Positions 1 through 4,780 of a stretch of 6,280 bases of DNA are shown piece after piece. The notes under the pieces are model-generated. The model was not told where the DNA came from, ran no database searches, and was given only the letters and a program-made list of their open reading frames with translations. The translations under genes were made by a program, and so were the position numbers. The DNA is from an uncultured Ruminococcus sp. GTDB lineage: Bacteria; Bacillota; Clostridia; Oscillospirales; Ruminococcaceae. Where the stretch lies: positions 1 to 6,280 of the forward strand of contig CALDFS010000228.1 in assembly GCA_937942105.1 (NCBI GenBank), written 5' to 3'. The first letter of the stretch is position 1. Each line of letters starts with the position of its first letter.

Positions 1-1
1 A

Positions 2-560
2 TCAAAGGCTTTTGAGGACAGCTATCTGGAAACGCTGGCAGTCTACCGCAAAATTGCGGCTAAGCTTTTAGATGATGATATACTGCTCTTCCACGGCTCA
101 GCCATTGCCGTGGACGGCGTGGGGTATCTTTTCACCGCCAAAAGCAACCGGCAAAAGCACCCACACAAGGCTCTGGCGAGAGATGCTTGGTGAGCGGGCG
201 GTCATGGTCAACGACGATAAGCCGCTGCTCAGAATCTCTGACGGCGGAGTCACTGTTTACGGAACTCCTTGGGACGGCAAGCACCGTTTAAGCACAAATA
301 TCGCCGTACCGCTGAAAGCCATATGTATTTTGGAACGTGGTGAGCAGAACCGTATCGCTCCCATAACCAAGCGCGAAGCTCTGCCGATGCTTTTGCAGCA
401 GAGCTATCGCCCGAACGACGCCGCCGCAATGACAAAAACTGTCACGCTGGCGGACAGGCTGGGCACATCGGTAGCTTTATATCGTCTGCAATGCAACATG
501 GAACCGCAGGCGGCGGAGATATCATATAAAGCCATGTCAGAAAGGAAAGATAAGGAATGA
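2..560 (+). pseudogene. HPr kinase-like P-loop kinase, 5' partial, frameshifted in the P-loop
   Basis: A kinase of the HPr kinase/PEP carboxykinase-like fold, as found beside PqqD-like proteins. The reading frame enters from the left edge in frame 2 and reads ...LLFHGSAIAVDGVGYLFTAK (ending AKS) up to base 145. From base 146 the homologous protein continues in frame 3 as TGKSTHTRLW, then VMVNDDKPLL and a basic/acidic tail to the TGA at 558-560. Frame 2 itself stops at a TGA near 192. The expected P-loop is AKSGTGKST; a 2-bp loss (for example GG from a GGA codon) between 145 and 146 explains both frames exactly. Seen: the two frames and the split motif. Known: this kinase family phosphorylates Ser residues of proteins or peptides. 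Inferred: the gene is inactive unless the shift is a sequencing error or is bypassed. An ATG at 72 opens frame 3, but its first ~25 residues are not family-like, so it is not the real start. The stop overlaps the next start by ATGA. Confidence 0.75.
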
Positions 561-817
561 AGCTGAAAGAAGGATTCATAACCATGCAGTCCGACGGCGA
601 GCAGATCATGGTTTCGGTCGGCGATACCAAATTTGCGGGACTTGTCCGCTCCAACAAAACCGCAGCATTCATTGTGGACTGTCTGAAATCGGAGACCACC
701 AAGGATGAAATAGTTGAAGCCATGGCGGAAAAGTATGATGCTCCCAAGGATATCCTTACCAAGGATGTAGAAGGTATCCTTGCAAAGCTGCGTTCAATCG
801 GTGCGCTGGATGAATAA
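557..817 (+). CDS. PqqD family protein (RRE-like peptide-binding domain)
   Basis: An 86-residue protein with the size and layout of stand-alone PqqD-like proteins. The N-terminal beta-rich part (MKLKEGFITMQSDGEQIMVS) is followed by the typical G...F.GLVRSNKTAAFIVDCL segment, then a helical part with TTKDEIVEAMAEKYDA and a final helix KDVEGILAKLRSIGAL. Known: PqqD-like domains form the RiPP recognition element, which binds the leader of a precursor peptide and hands it to modifying enzymes. The start ATG at 557 overlaps the kinase stop (ATGA), with an AAAGGAAAG at 541-549 as ribosome binding site, so the two genes are translationally coupled. Its neighbours (kinase, S24/S26 peptidase, nucleotidyltransferase) fit a peptide-tailoring operon, but which peptide is bound cannot be seen. 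The family call is firm; the partner is inference. Confidence 0.85.
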   Translation: MKLKEGFITMQSDGEQIMVSVGDTKFAGLVRSNKTAAFIVDCLKSETTKDEIVEAMAEKYDAPKDILTKDVEGILAKLRSIGALDE

Positions 818-1256
818 CAGCATGACCTATGAGCAGTATCTTGCCGAAAACGGCTCTCTGACCTATACCTTTAAGGGATGCAGTATGAATCCCATGCTCC
901 GCGAGGGCAGAGATATCTTTACGGTGAAAGCCAAGACTGCCGAGCGCTGCCGCAAATACGATGTGGTTCTTTACCGCAGACCTCCGAACCGGTTCGTACT
1001 GCACAGGATCGTAAAAGTCAGGGAGAAGGACTATGTTATCATCGGCGACAACTGCATAAATAAGGAATACGGAATTAAGGATGAGGATATAATCGGCGTT
1101 ATGACCGGATTTGTCCGCAAGGGTAAGGAGTATTCCGTTTCCGACCCAAGATATCGTTTATATGTGCATATATGGTGCGACTTTTTGTGTCTGCGCATAG
1201 GATTGCTTCGGCTTCGCACGCTGGCAGGACGAATCAAAAGAAAGCTGAAAGGGTGA
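810..1256 (+). CDS. S24/S26 family (signal-peptidase-like) serine protease
   Basis: A 148-residue protein with the signal-peptidase/LexA fold signature. GCSMNPML places the nucleophile Ser at residue 25, DVVLYRRP begins at 51, a VLHRIVKV motif places a His at 65, and IIGDN lies at ~77-81 followed by NKEYG and DDIIGVM-type strands. The HRI motif in place of the Lys seen in bacterial LepB-type enzymes matches the Ser/His (SipW/ER-like) subgroup. No N-terminal membrane segment is visible. The C-terminal ~30 residues are hydrophobic and strongly basic, so membrane association there is possible. The ATG at 810 overlaps the end of the PqqD gene by 8 bp; an ATG at 822 is an equally plausible start (MTYEQYLAENG), since neither has a strong ribosome binding site. 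A longer reading from 780 adds residues that overlap the PqqD gene and is not favoured. Inferred role: cleaving a leader or secretion signal of the peptide handled by this operon. Confidence 0.82.
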   Translation: MNNSMTYEQYLAENGSLTYTFKGCSMNPMLREGRDIFTVKAKTAERCRKYDVVLYRRPPNRFVLHRIVKVREKDYVIIGDNCINKEYGIKDEDIIGVMTGFVRKGKEYSVSDPRYRLYVHIWCDFLCLRIGLLRLRTLAGRIKRKLKG

Positions 1257-1263
1257 ACCTTGG

Positions 1264-2427
1264 ATGAGAAGCTGTGAGAAGCAAATAATCTATCTGATAG
1301 GCTGTGCTCTTCACGATACCATGCCGGAAGCGGCTGTCATTGATGATATTGACTTGGAAGATCTGTTTCGCTTGGCAAGTGCTCACACCCTGACGGCTAT
1401 TACCTGCATGGCTCTCGAAAAGGGACACGCCTTTGATTCTGCTTCCGAAGATACAGCGAAAAAATGGAAGGAAGCCAAGGACAAAGCCATCCGCAAAATA
1501 ATGCTGATGGATGCCGAGTGTAAAAAAATCACTGACTATATGAAATCGGAGCATATCCGTTATATGCCGCTTAAAGGGATGGTTTTAAAGGATATCTATC
1601 CCAAATACGGTATGCGTCAGATGGCTGACTACGATATATTATGCGACAATAATCCGTCCGTCCAAGCCAAGCTTTCGGCGTTTATGGCAGAGCTTGAATA
1701 TGAGGGCAAGGGCAGCGGGATTGGCGTGCACGATGCATATTACAAGCCGCCGGTATATAATTTCGAGCTTCACAGGGCGCTTTTTGGGGAGAGTCACGGT
1801 GCTGTTCTGAATGAATACTATAAAAACATCAGCGAAAAGATGATTTCGGATGATGGCATCCAATACCGCTTCAGCGACGAGGATTTCTATATTTATATGA
1901 CCGCCCATGCCTATAAGCATTTTTCTGTTTCGGGAACCGGGCTTCGCACTTTGGTTGATTTCTATGTCTATAACCTGAAAAAGGGCGGCGCTATGAATCG
2001 GGAGTATCTGCAATCCGAGTTGGAATCGCTGGGCATAGCGGACTATGAACGCGGAAGCTGTTTGCTTGCGGATAAGCTTTTCGCAGTACCGAATCCGGAT
2101 TTTTGCGACACGCTGACCGAGGATGAAACAGCACTGCTCGAATATTATCTTGGCAGTGGGACGTACGGAACCGTCTCAAACCTCGTATCCAAGAAAATGA
2201 CCGAGATTCAGGGCGACGGTAAGCCCATCAGCGGCAGAACAAGGCTGAAATACATCTTATCAAGGCTGTTTCCGGGAAGACAGTGGTGCAAGGAAAACTA
2301 TCCCTTATTCTATAAATATCCTGTGTTCCTTCCTGCTTTATGGATATACAGGATTTTCCGGGGACTTGTGAAAAGAAGAAAGCATATCGCCGGTGAAATC
2401 AAAGCTGTTAAAAGGTCAAAAATGTAG
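1264..2427 (+). CDS. Nucleotidyltransferase family protein (NTP_transf_5-like)
   Basis: A 387-residue protein of the large nucleotidyltransferase-like family (Pfam NTP_transf_5 type). The key region is residues ~101-126: MPLKG, then KDIYPKYGMRQMADYDIL. The paired acidic residues D122 and D124 in the R-M-D-D-IL setting are the family's candidate metal-binding acids. The N-terminal ~95 residues are helical (LASAHTLTAITCMAL). The C-terminal part holds the HAYKHF segment and a basic tail with FPGRQW and WIYRIFRGLVKRRKH. No signal peptide is seen. The start at 1264 is supported by GAAAGGG at 1247-1253 and lies 7 bp after the protease stop, so it is the last gene of the operon. Known: nucleotidyltransferases and HPrK-like kinases occur as tailoring genes in some lasso peptide clusters such as paeninodin. 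The substrate here is unknown, and a role in polysaccharide or peptide modification is inference. Confidence 0.82.
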   Translation: MRSCEKQIIYLIGCALHDTMPEAAVIDDIDLEDLFRLASAHTLTAITCMALEKGHAFDSASEDTAKKWKEAKDKAIRKIMLMDAECKKITDYMKSEHIRYMPLKGMVLKDIYPKYGMRQMADYDILCDNNPSVQAKLSAFMAELEYEGKGSGIGVHDAYYKPPVYNFELHRALFGESHGAVLNEYYKNISEKMISDDGIQYRFSDEDFYIYMTAHAYKHFSVSGTGLRTLVDFYVYNLKKGGAMNREYLQSELESLGIADYERGSCLLADKLFAVPNPDFCDTLTEDETALLEYYLGSGTYGTVSNLVSKKMTEIQGDGKPISGRTRLKYILSRLFPGRQWCKENYPLFYKYPVFLPALWIYRIFRGLVKRRKHIAGEIKAVKRSKM

Positions 2428-2463
2428 ATGGAACTGCGGCATTAAACAAATATATAACAAGCG

Positions 2464-2481
2464 GCAGAGTAAAACCTCTGC
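2464..2481. other. Small inverted repeat downstream of the operon
   Basis: Perfect 6-bp arms GCAGAG and CTCTGC around a 6-nt loop, 37 bp after the nucleotidyltransferase stop. There is no T-run, so it is not a terminator on its own. It may add to the stronger hairpin just downstream or protect the mRNA 3' end. Confidence 0.4.
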
Positions 2482-2502
2482 TCATGATAACACTTCTTCA
2501 TA

Positions 2503-2542
2503 AGAACGGCGGGTAAGCAATAATATGCTTGCCCGCCGTTCT
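2503..2542. terminator. Strong 17-bp hairpin ending the left operon
   Basis: Arms 2503-2519 and 2526-2542 (AGAACGGCGGGTAAGCA against TGCTTGCCCGCCGTTCT) pair over 17 bp with one G-U wobble around the 6-nt loop ATAATA. The stem is GC-rich but the following GTTATTGC is only weakly U-rich, so intrinsic termination may be imperfect. The position, 75 bp after the last gene of the operon, fits a transcription terminator or 3'-end stabiliser. Confidence 0.65.
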
Positions 2543-2609
2543 GTTATTGCAGATATGTGCTTCCAGTCACAGATAGATTTTATACTTATTTCCCGTTAAA
2601 AAGTGTCTG

Positions 2610-2623
2610 GACCATGTATGGTC
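2610..2623. repeat. Short perfect dyad GACCAT-GT-ATGGTC
   Basis: Two 6-bp arms separated by GT form a 14-bp dyad in otherwise unstructured intergenic DNA. It could be a protein-binding site or part of an RNA stem, but no gene start lies close enough on either strand to name a regulated target. Confidence 0.35.
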
Positions 2624-2762
2624 GTTGAATCGTCGCAAGACCCACCGTATTGCGGTTTTGTGCCTGCCTTTTGGAATGATTTCAGACAAGGCCTAGTATA
2701 AGTATATGGATTCGTCAGCCAATTAAAAGGATCAAATCCACAGAAAATTGCAAAAATATAGC

Positions 2763-2801
2763 AAAAGTGCCTAATCACATCACTGTAAATTAGACACTTC
2801 A
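2763..2801 (-). terminator. Rho-independent terminator of the tRNA-Ser transcript
   Basis: Read on the - strand, an 11-bp stem AAGTGTCTAAT / ATTAGGCACTT (arms 2789-2799 and 2765-2775) is followed directly by TTTT. One position is a G-U wobble in the - strand RNA but a C-A mismatch on the + strand, so the structure is tuned to - strand transcripts. It lies 10 bp past the tRNA CCA end, as expected for a tRNA terminator, and marks the left side as the original chromosomal flank. Confidence 0.65.
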
Positions 2802-2810
2802 ATAAAATTT

Positions 2811-2865
2811 TGGCGGAGAGGAAGGGATTCGAACCCTTGTGCCTTTTGGGCAAACGGTTTTCAAG
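2811..2865 (-). tRNA. tRNA-Ser(UGA), 3' fragment only
   Basis: Read on the - strand the fragment gives anticodon loop CTTGAAA (anticodon TGA), the 3' side of the anticodon stem ACCGT, and a long variable arm with GCC-CAAAA-GGC diagnostic of class II tRNA-Ser. It then gives the T arm AAGGG-TTCGAAT-CCCTT, the acceptor 3' strand CCTCTCC, discriminator G and an encoded CCA (2811-2813). The 5' half (acceptor 5' strand, D arm and 5' anticodon stem) is missing: bases right of 2865 do not complement the anticodon stem. It cannot be a functional tRNA. The intact copy should lie at the far end of the inserted element. Confidence 0.85.
2811..2865. other. Attachment site (att, element end) in tRNA-Ser
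   Basis: The 55-bp 3' portion of tRNA-Ser is the identity segment that an integrating element would duplicate. It starts in the anticodon loop (crossover likely near TTTTCAAG at 2858-2865), a usual cut region for tyrosine recombinases that use tRNA genes. The displaced fragment with the native terminator lies on the chromosome side and foreign DNA lies right of 2865. No integrase is in the window; by convention it would sit near the other end. Confidence 0.72.
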
Positions 2866-2964
2866 TGTTTATGGCTATTCGGAATTTATAAGAACATAGC
2901 CGAAATTGCATGAAGATAGAGAACCTGTAAATTGGCTTGCCAAGGTACTTTGCGTGAACTCAAA

Positions 2965-3011
2965 GCCCGAAAAGCGCCTGAAATCGCCGCTTTATAAAAT
3001 CGGCTCGAAAA
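2965..3011. repeat. Three GCYYGAAAW direct repeats
   Basis: GCCCGAAAA at 2965-2973, GCCTGAAAT at 2976-2984 and GCTCGAAAA at 3003-3011 lie in the same orientation, spaced 11 and 27 bp. Their closeness to the att site suggests recombinase arm-type or excisionase sites. This is inference from position and repetition only. Confidence 0.45.
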
Positions 3012-3021
3012 CGTCATTTTA

Positions 3022-3070
3022 GGAGAGAAAAATGCACGTTGGAGAGAAATCGGGGAGACACTTGGAGAGA
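3022..3070. repeat. Four GGAGA(G/C)A direct repeats
   Basis: GGAGAGA at 3022-3028 and 3041-3047, GGAGACA at 3054-3060 and GGAGAGA at 3064-3070, all in the same orientation. The core GGAGAG also occurs in the tRNA acceptor part of the att site (2815-2820). None sits at a proper distance from a credible start codon, so they are not ribosome binding sites. They are candidate protein-binding repeats at the element end. Confidence 0.45.
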
Positions 3071-3117
3071 CGGGATAGCACCTACCATGCTGATTTTATT
3101 GATGGGAGCTATCACAA

Positions 3118-3723
3118 ATGAGAGAAAATCAAGGCTTTTTCAATCAGCTCCGCACAGATTATCCTGACGGAGTATCAAAAGAACAGTTTTACAAAATCGC
3201 TCATATCAGCAAATCAACTGCACGTTATCTTCTTGACAGCGGCAAGGTTCCATGCCTGAACACCGGAAAGAAAACACACCGTTATTTGATTATGACCGAG
3301 GACGTTATAAGGTATCTGAAAGACCGTGAAAAACACCCGGACAGGTACATGGTCATTGATGGGTGGTATTCGGAACGGTCAGGAGTGCAAAAAGAGTTTG
3401 TTTCATACCGAAGCGAGCTGCGAAAGCTTTCCAAAAATCAGATTAAGGAGTTTCAAGAGCATATTGACAGCCGAACAAGTGAGTATGACGATTTGCTTGA
3501 TGTTAAAAGCGTCAGCAAAATTACCGGCTATAGCTGCTCTACAATATGCCGATGGTGTGAACAGGGCTGTCTGAAATCGTTCAGAATTTCAGGAATGTAC
3601 AGGATACCAAAAGAATGGCTTGTGAACTTTCTTGCTTCGGAGTTTTCCGGGGAGATTGTCAGGAAATCACGAAAGCATCTTGAGATTATAAAGAGTTTTT
3701 TGAAAAAGCAGGGTGCGATTTGA
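3118..3723 (+). CDS. Double excisionase-like HTH DNA-binding protein
   Basis: A 201-residue protein with two MerR/excisionase-type HTH units. The first is at ~19-67 (VSKEQFYKIAHISKSTARYL, then a wing ending TEDVIRYL). The second is at ~126-173 (LLDVKSVSKITGYSCSTICR, then GCLKSFRISGMYRIPKEWLV). The two are joined by a charged helical linker. This second unit closely follows the usual excisionase pattern of HTH, short wing and K-W helix. Known: such proteins act as recombination directionality factors or as element regulators. Position supports that: it is the first gene inside the att site, next to repeat-rich DNA. The start at 3118 has GGGAG at 3104-3108. A general regulator of the conjugation operon is the main alternative. 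The C-terminus is basic (RKSRKHLEIIKSFLKKQ). Confidence 0.75.
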   Translation: MRENQGFFNQLRTDYPDGVSKEQFYKIAHISKSTARYLLDSGKVPCLNTGKKTHRYLIMTEDVIRYLKDREKHPDRYMVIDGWYSERSGVQKEFVSYRSELRKLSKNQIKEFQEHIDSRTSEYDDLLDVKSVSKITGYSCSTICRWCEQGCLKSFRISGMYRIPKEWLVNFLASEFSGEIVRKSRKHLEIIKSFLKKQGAI

Positions 3724-3787
3724 AAGTGAATATTTTGGTACTATTGGTCTGGCTTTAGAATCGCTCGGAAATCTAACTGAATATTAG
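3713..3787 (+). CDS. Possible 24-residue small ORF between HTH gene and hairpin
   Basis: A GTG at 3713 opens MRFESEYFGTIGLALESLGN plus LTEY, overlapping the end of the HTH gene by 11 bp and stopping at 3785-3787, one base before the hairpin at 3789. The residue mix (acidic and aromatic start, GLALESLGNL helix) looks protein-like rather than random, and placement right before a terminator is typical of a last gene. There is no strong ribosome binding site (only AGCAGG close by). It could equally be the eroded tail of a longer gene. No function is assigned. Confidence 0.35.
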   Translation: MRFESEYFGTIGLALESLGNLTEY

Positions 3788-3788
3788 C

Positions 3789-3837
3789 AAAGCCCCGTTA
3801 TTGTACTCTGTGAATCAGAACAATGATGGGACTTTTT
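3789..3837 (+). terminator. Terminator or attenuator ahead of the replication gene
   Basis: Arms AAAGCCCCGTTATTGT (3789-3804) and ACAATGATGGGACTTT (3820-3835) pair over 16 positions with two G-U wobbles and one mismatch, and the loop adds a small TCTG/CAGA stem. The right arm runs into TTTTT (3833-3837), the form of an intrinsic terminator. It lies 33 bp upstream of the replication gene start, so read-through, or a promoter within it, would be needed to express that gene. Attenuation of replication gene expression is an inference. Confidence 0.65.
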
Positions 3838-3850
3838 GTATGAAATCAAA

Positions 3851-3860
3851 AAGGAAGGTG
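3851..3860 (+). promoter_or_regulatory. Ribosome binding site deciding the replication gene start
   Basis: AAGGAAGGTG lies 9 nt before the ATG at 3870. In-frame upstream starts at 3801 and 3840 have no such signal, and the first lies inside the terminator hairpin, so 3870 is chosen. Confidence 0.7.
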
Positions 3861-3869
3861 AAAACAATT

Positions 3870-4745
3870 ATGTCCGTATTCCGAATAGAAAGAACCAAAG
3901 ACTACACCGTAATGTCAAACTGCCATCTGCGAGACAAAAGACTGTCCCTCAAAGCCAAAGGTCTTTTATCTCAAATGCTGTCCTTACCCGAAGATTGGGA
4001 CTACACCCTCTCAGGTCTTGCCTACATAAACCGTGAGAAAATAGACGCTATCCGTCAAGCTGTTCGTGAGCTTGAATCGGCAGGATATATCGTAAGGTCG
4101 AGAAAGCGTGATGAAAAAGGCAGACTTCAAGGCTCGGATTATGTTATCTATGAAAAGCCTGTGTCGGACTTGCCTGCATTGGAAAATCCAACATTGGATA
4201 ATCCTATGTTGGAATCCCCTACGTTGGATAATCCAACGCAATTAAATACTAAGATAACAAATACTAAAAAACAAAATACTGATTTATCAAATACTCATTC
4301 GATTCTTTCTGCTGACAGCAATGATTTTTCAACACCAACAGCTCACGAACCGAAAGAACCGAAGCGAAGCGAAATCACGCTCGCACAGATGAACAGTTGT
4401 CGTGAAGATGTCAAGGAGCGTATCGAGTATGAAATACTTGCAGAGCAGTATCCCGGTAATGACTATCTCGAAACAATCGTTGAGCTAATGGCGGAAACCC
4501 TTTGCTCGGCAAAGCGGAACATCAGAGTTGCGGGTGACGAGCTACCTGCGGAGGTCGTAAAAGAACGGCTTATGCAGGTAGACAGCGAGATTGTGGGGTT
4601 TGTTTTGGATTGCCTGAAGATGAATACTACCAAGATTCGCAACATCAAGCAGTATCTTTTGACTACGCTGTATAACGCTCCGGTCACTATAGGCAGCCAC
4701 TTTACTTCACTTGTGAACCATGACCTTTACGGAATGGACGGTTAG
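3870..4745 (+). CDS. Replication initiator-like winged-helix protein (DUF6017-type C-terminus)
   Basis: A 291-residue protein. The N-terminal ~95 residues form a winged-helix domain typical of element replication initiators (MSVFRIERTKDYTVMSN, LSLKAKGLLSQMLSLPEDWD, then a recognition region AIRQAVRELESAGYI). The middle (residues ~104-143) is a linker built from eight 5-residue units: LENPT, LDNPM, LESPT, LDNPT, then four units centred on NT. The C-terminal ~115 residues (from CREDVKERIEYEILAEQYPG to HDLYGMDG) match the conserved C-terminal domain seen in this ICE family (DUF6017 type). Known: relatives are annotated as replisome organiser or RepA-like proteins of Firmicutes elements. Inferred: initiates autonomous replication of the excised circle. 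The start is chosen by the ribosome binding site at 3851-3860. An alternative role is a transcriptional regulator, given only the HTH evidence. Confidence 0.78.
   Translation: MSVFRIERTKDYTVMSNCHLRDKRLSLKAKGLLSQMLSLPEDWDYTLSGLAYINREKIDAIRQAVRELESAGYIVRSRKRDEKGRLQGSDYVIYEKPVSDLPALENPTLDNPMLESPTLDNPTQLNTKITNTKKQNTDLSNTHSILSADSNDFSTPTAHEPKEPKRSEITLAQMNSCREDVKERIEYEILAEQYPGNDYLETIVELMAETLCSAKRNIRVAGDELPAEVVKERLMQVDSEIVGFVLDCLKMNTTKIRNIKQYLLTTLYNAPVTIGSHFTSLVNHDLYGMDG
4179..4298. repeat. Eight-unit 15-bp periodic repeat inside the replication gene
   Basis: Four units of TTG-GA(T/A)-(A/T)(A/C)(T/C)-CC-N type (4179, 4194, 4209, 4224) are followed by four 15-bp units each carrying AATACT (4239, 4254, 4269, 4284). 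The first block contains overlapping dyads: CGTTGGAT-A-ATCCAACG is a perfect 17-bp palindrome at 4222-4238, and TCCAACAT (4187-4194) is mirrored by ATGTTGGA (4206-4213). The second block is very A+T-rich. Iteron-like repeats next to AT-rich DNA are the hallmark of replication origins, and RepA_N-type plasmids are known to carry the origin inside the rep gene. The origin role is inference. Confidence 0.55.
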
Positions 4746-4763
4746 TCAAGAAAAATAAAAAGC

Positions 4764-4770
4764 AAAGGAG
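4764..4770 (+). promoter_or_regulatory. Ribosome binding site of the PcfB-like gene
   Basis: AAAGGAG ends 10 nt before the ATG at 4781 in the 35-bp gap after the replication gene. No promoter or terminator is seen in this gap, so the two genes are probably co-transcribed. Confidence 0.6.
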
Positions 4771-4780
4771 CTGATGAATA

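Larger units (their letters stand above)
2428..2762. other. Intergenic region between operon and tRNA-Ser remnant
   Basis: About 335 bp with no convincing gene. Besides the two hairpins at 2464-2481 and 2503-2542, it holds a short perfect dyad at 2610-2623 (GACCAT-GT-ATGGTC) and a weak stem at 2644-2656 (ACCG/CGGT) followed by TTTT. Nothing else is recognisable. It is read as the spacer between two convergent transcription units: the operon on + and the original tRNA-Ser gene on -. Confidence 0.5.
2866..3117. other. Non-coding element end with repeated motifs
   Basis: About 250 bp between the att site and the first element gene, with no supportable gene on either strand. It contains a palindrome TTGGC-TT-GCCAA (2932-2943), an inverted pair GGCTAT/ATAGCC (2873-2878 and 2896-2901), and two sets of direct repeats described separately. 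This arrangement suits binding of recombinase and excisionase arms, plus the promoter region of the gene starting at 3118. No clear -35/-10 pair was found. Confidence 0.5.

Noticed and set aside
72..145. ATG at 72 as the start of the kinase gene
   Set aside because: The residues from this ATG to the P-loop are out of frame with the family, whereas frame 2 over the same bases gives the expected kinase sequence entering from outside the window.
2596..2853. An open - strand frame of 85 codons across the tRNA fragment
   Set aside because: Its start region is a translation of the tRNA-Ser 3' half (KGSNPFLS-like), and the rest covers the tRNA terminator and spacer. There is no ribosome binding site and no protein-like features.
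2866..2960. The missing 5' half of tRNA-Ser further right, making a split or intron-containing tRNA
   Set aside because: No D-arm or GGAGAGG acceptor strand complement was found beyond the anticodon loop, and bacterial tRNA-Ser(UGA) introns of this kind are not expected.
3730..3770. Promoter for the replication gene (TTGGTA ... TTTAGAAT-like)
   Set aside because: Spacing and matches to the -35/-10 consensus are weak, and any such promoter would fire into the terminator hairpin.
3836..4036. Overlapping + strand frame at the start of the replication gene
   Set aside because: It lies in another frame of a clear gene with a good ribosome binding site, and its product is basic and low in structure.
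4179..4298. CRISPR-like or minisatellite array
   Set aside because: The units are contiguous 15-bp in-frame codon repeats with no spacers, inside a well-formed protein linker.
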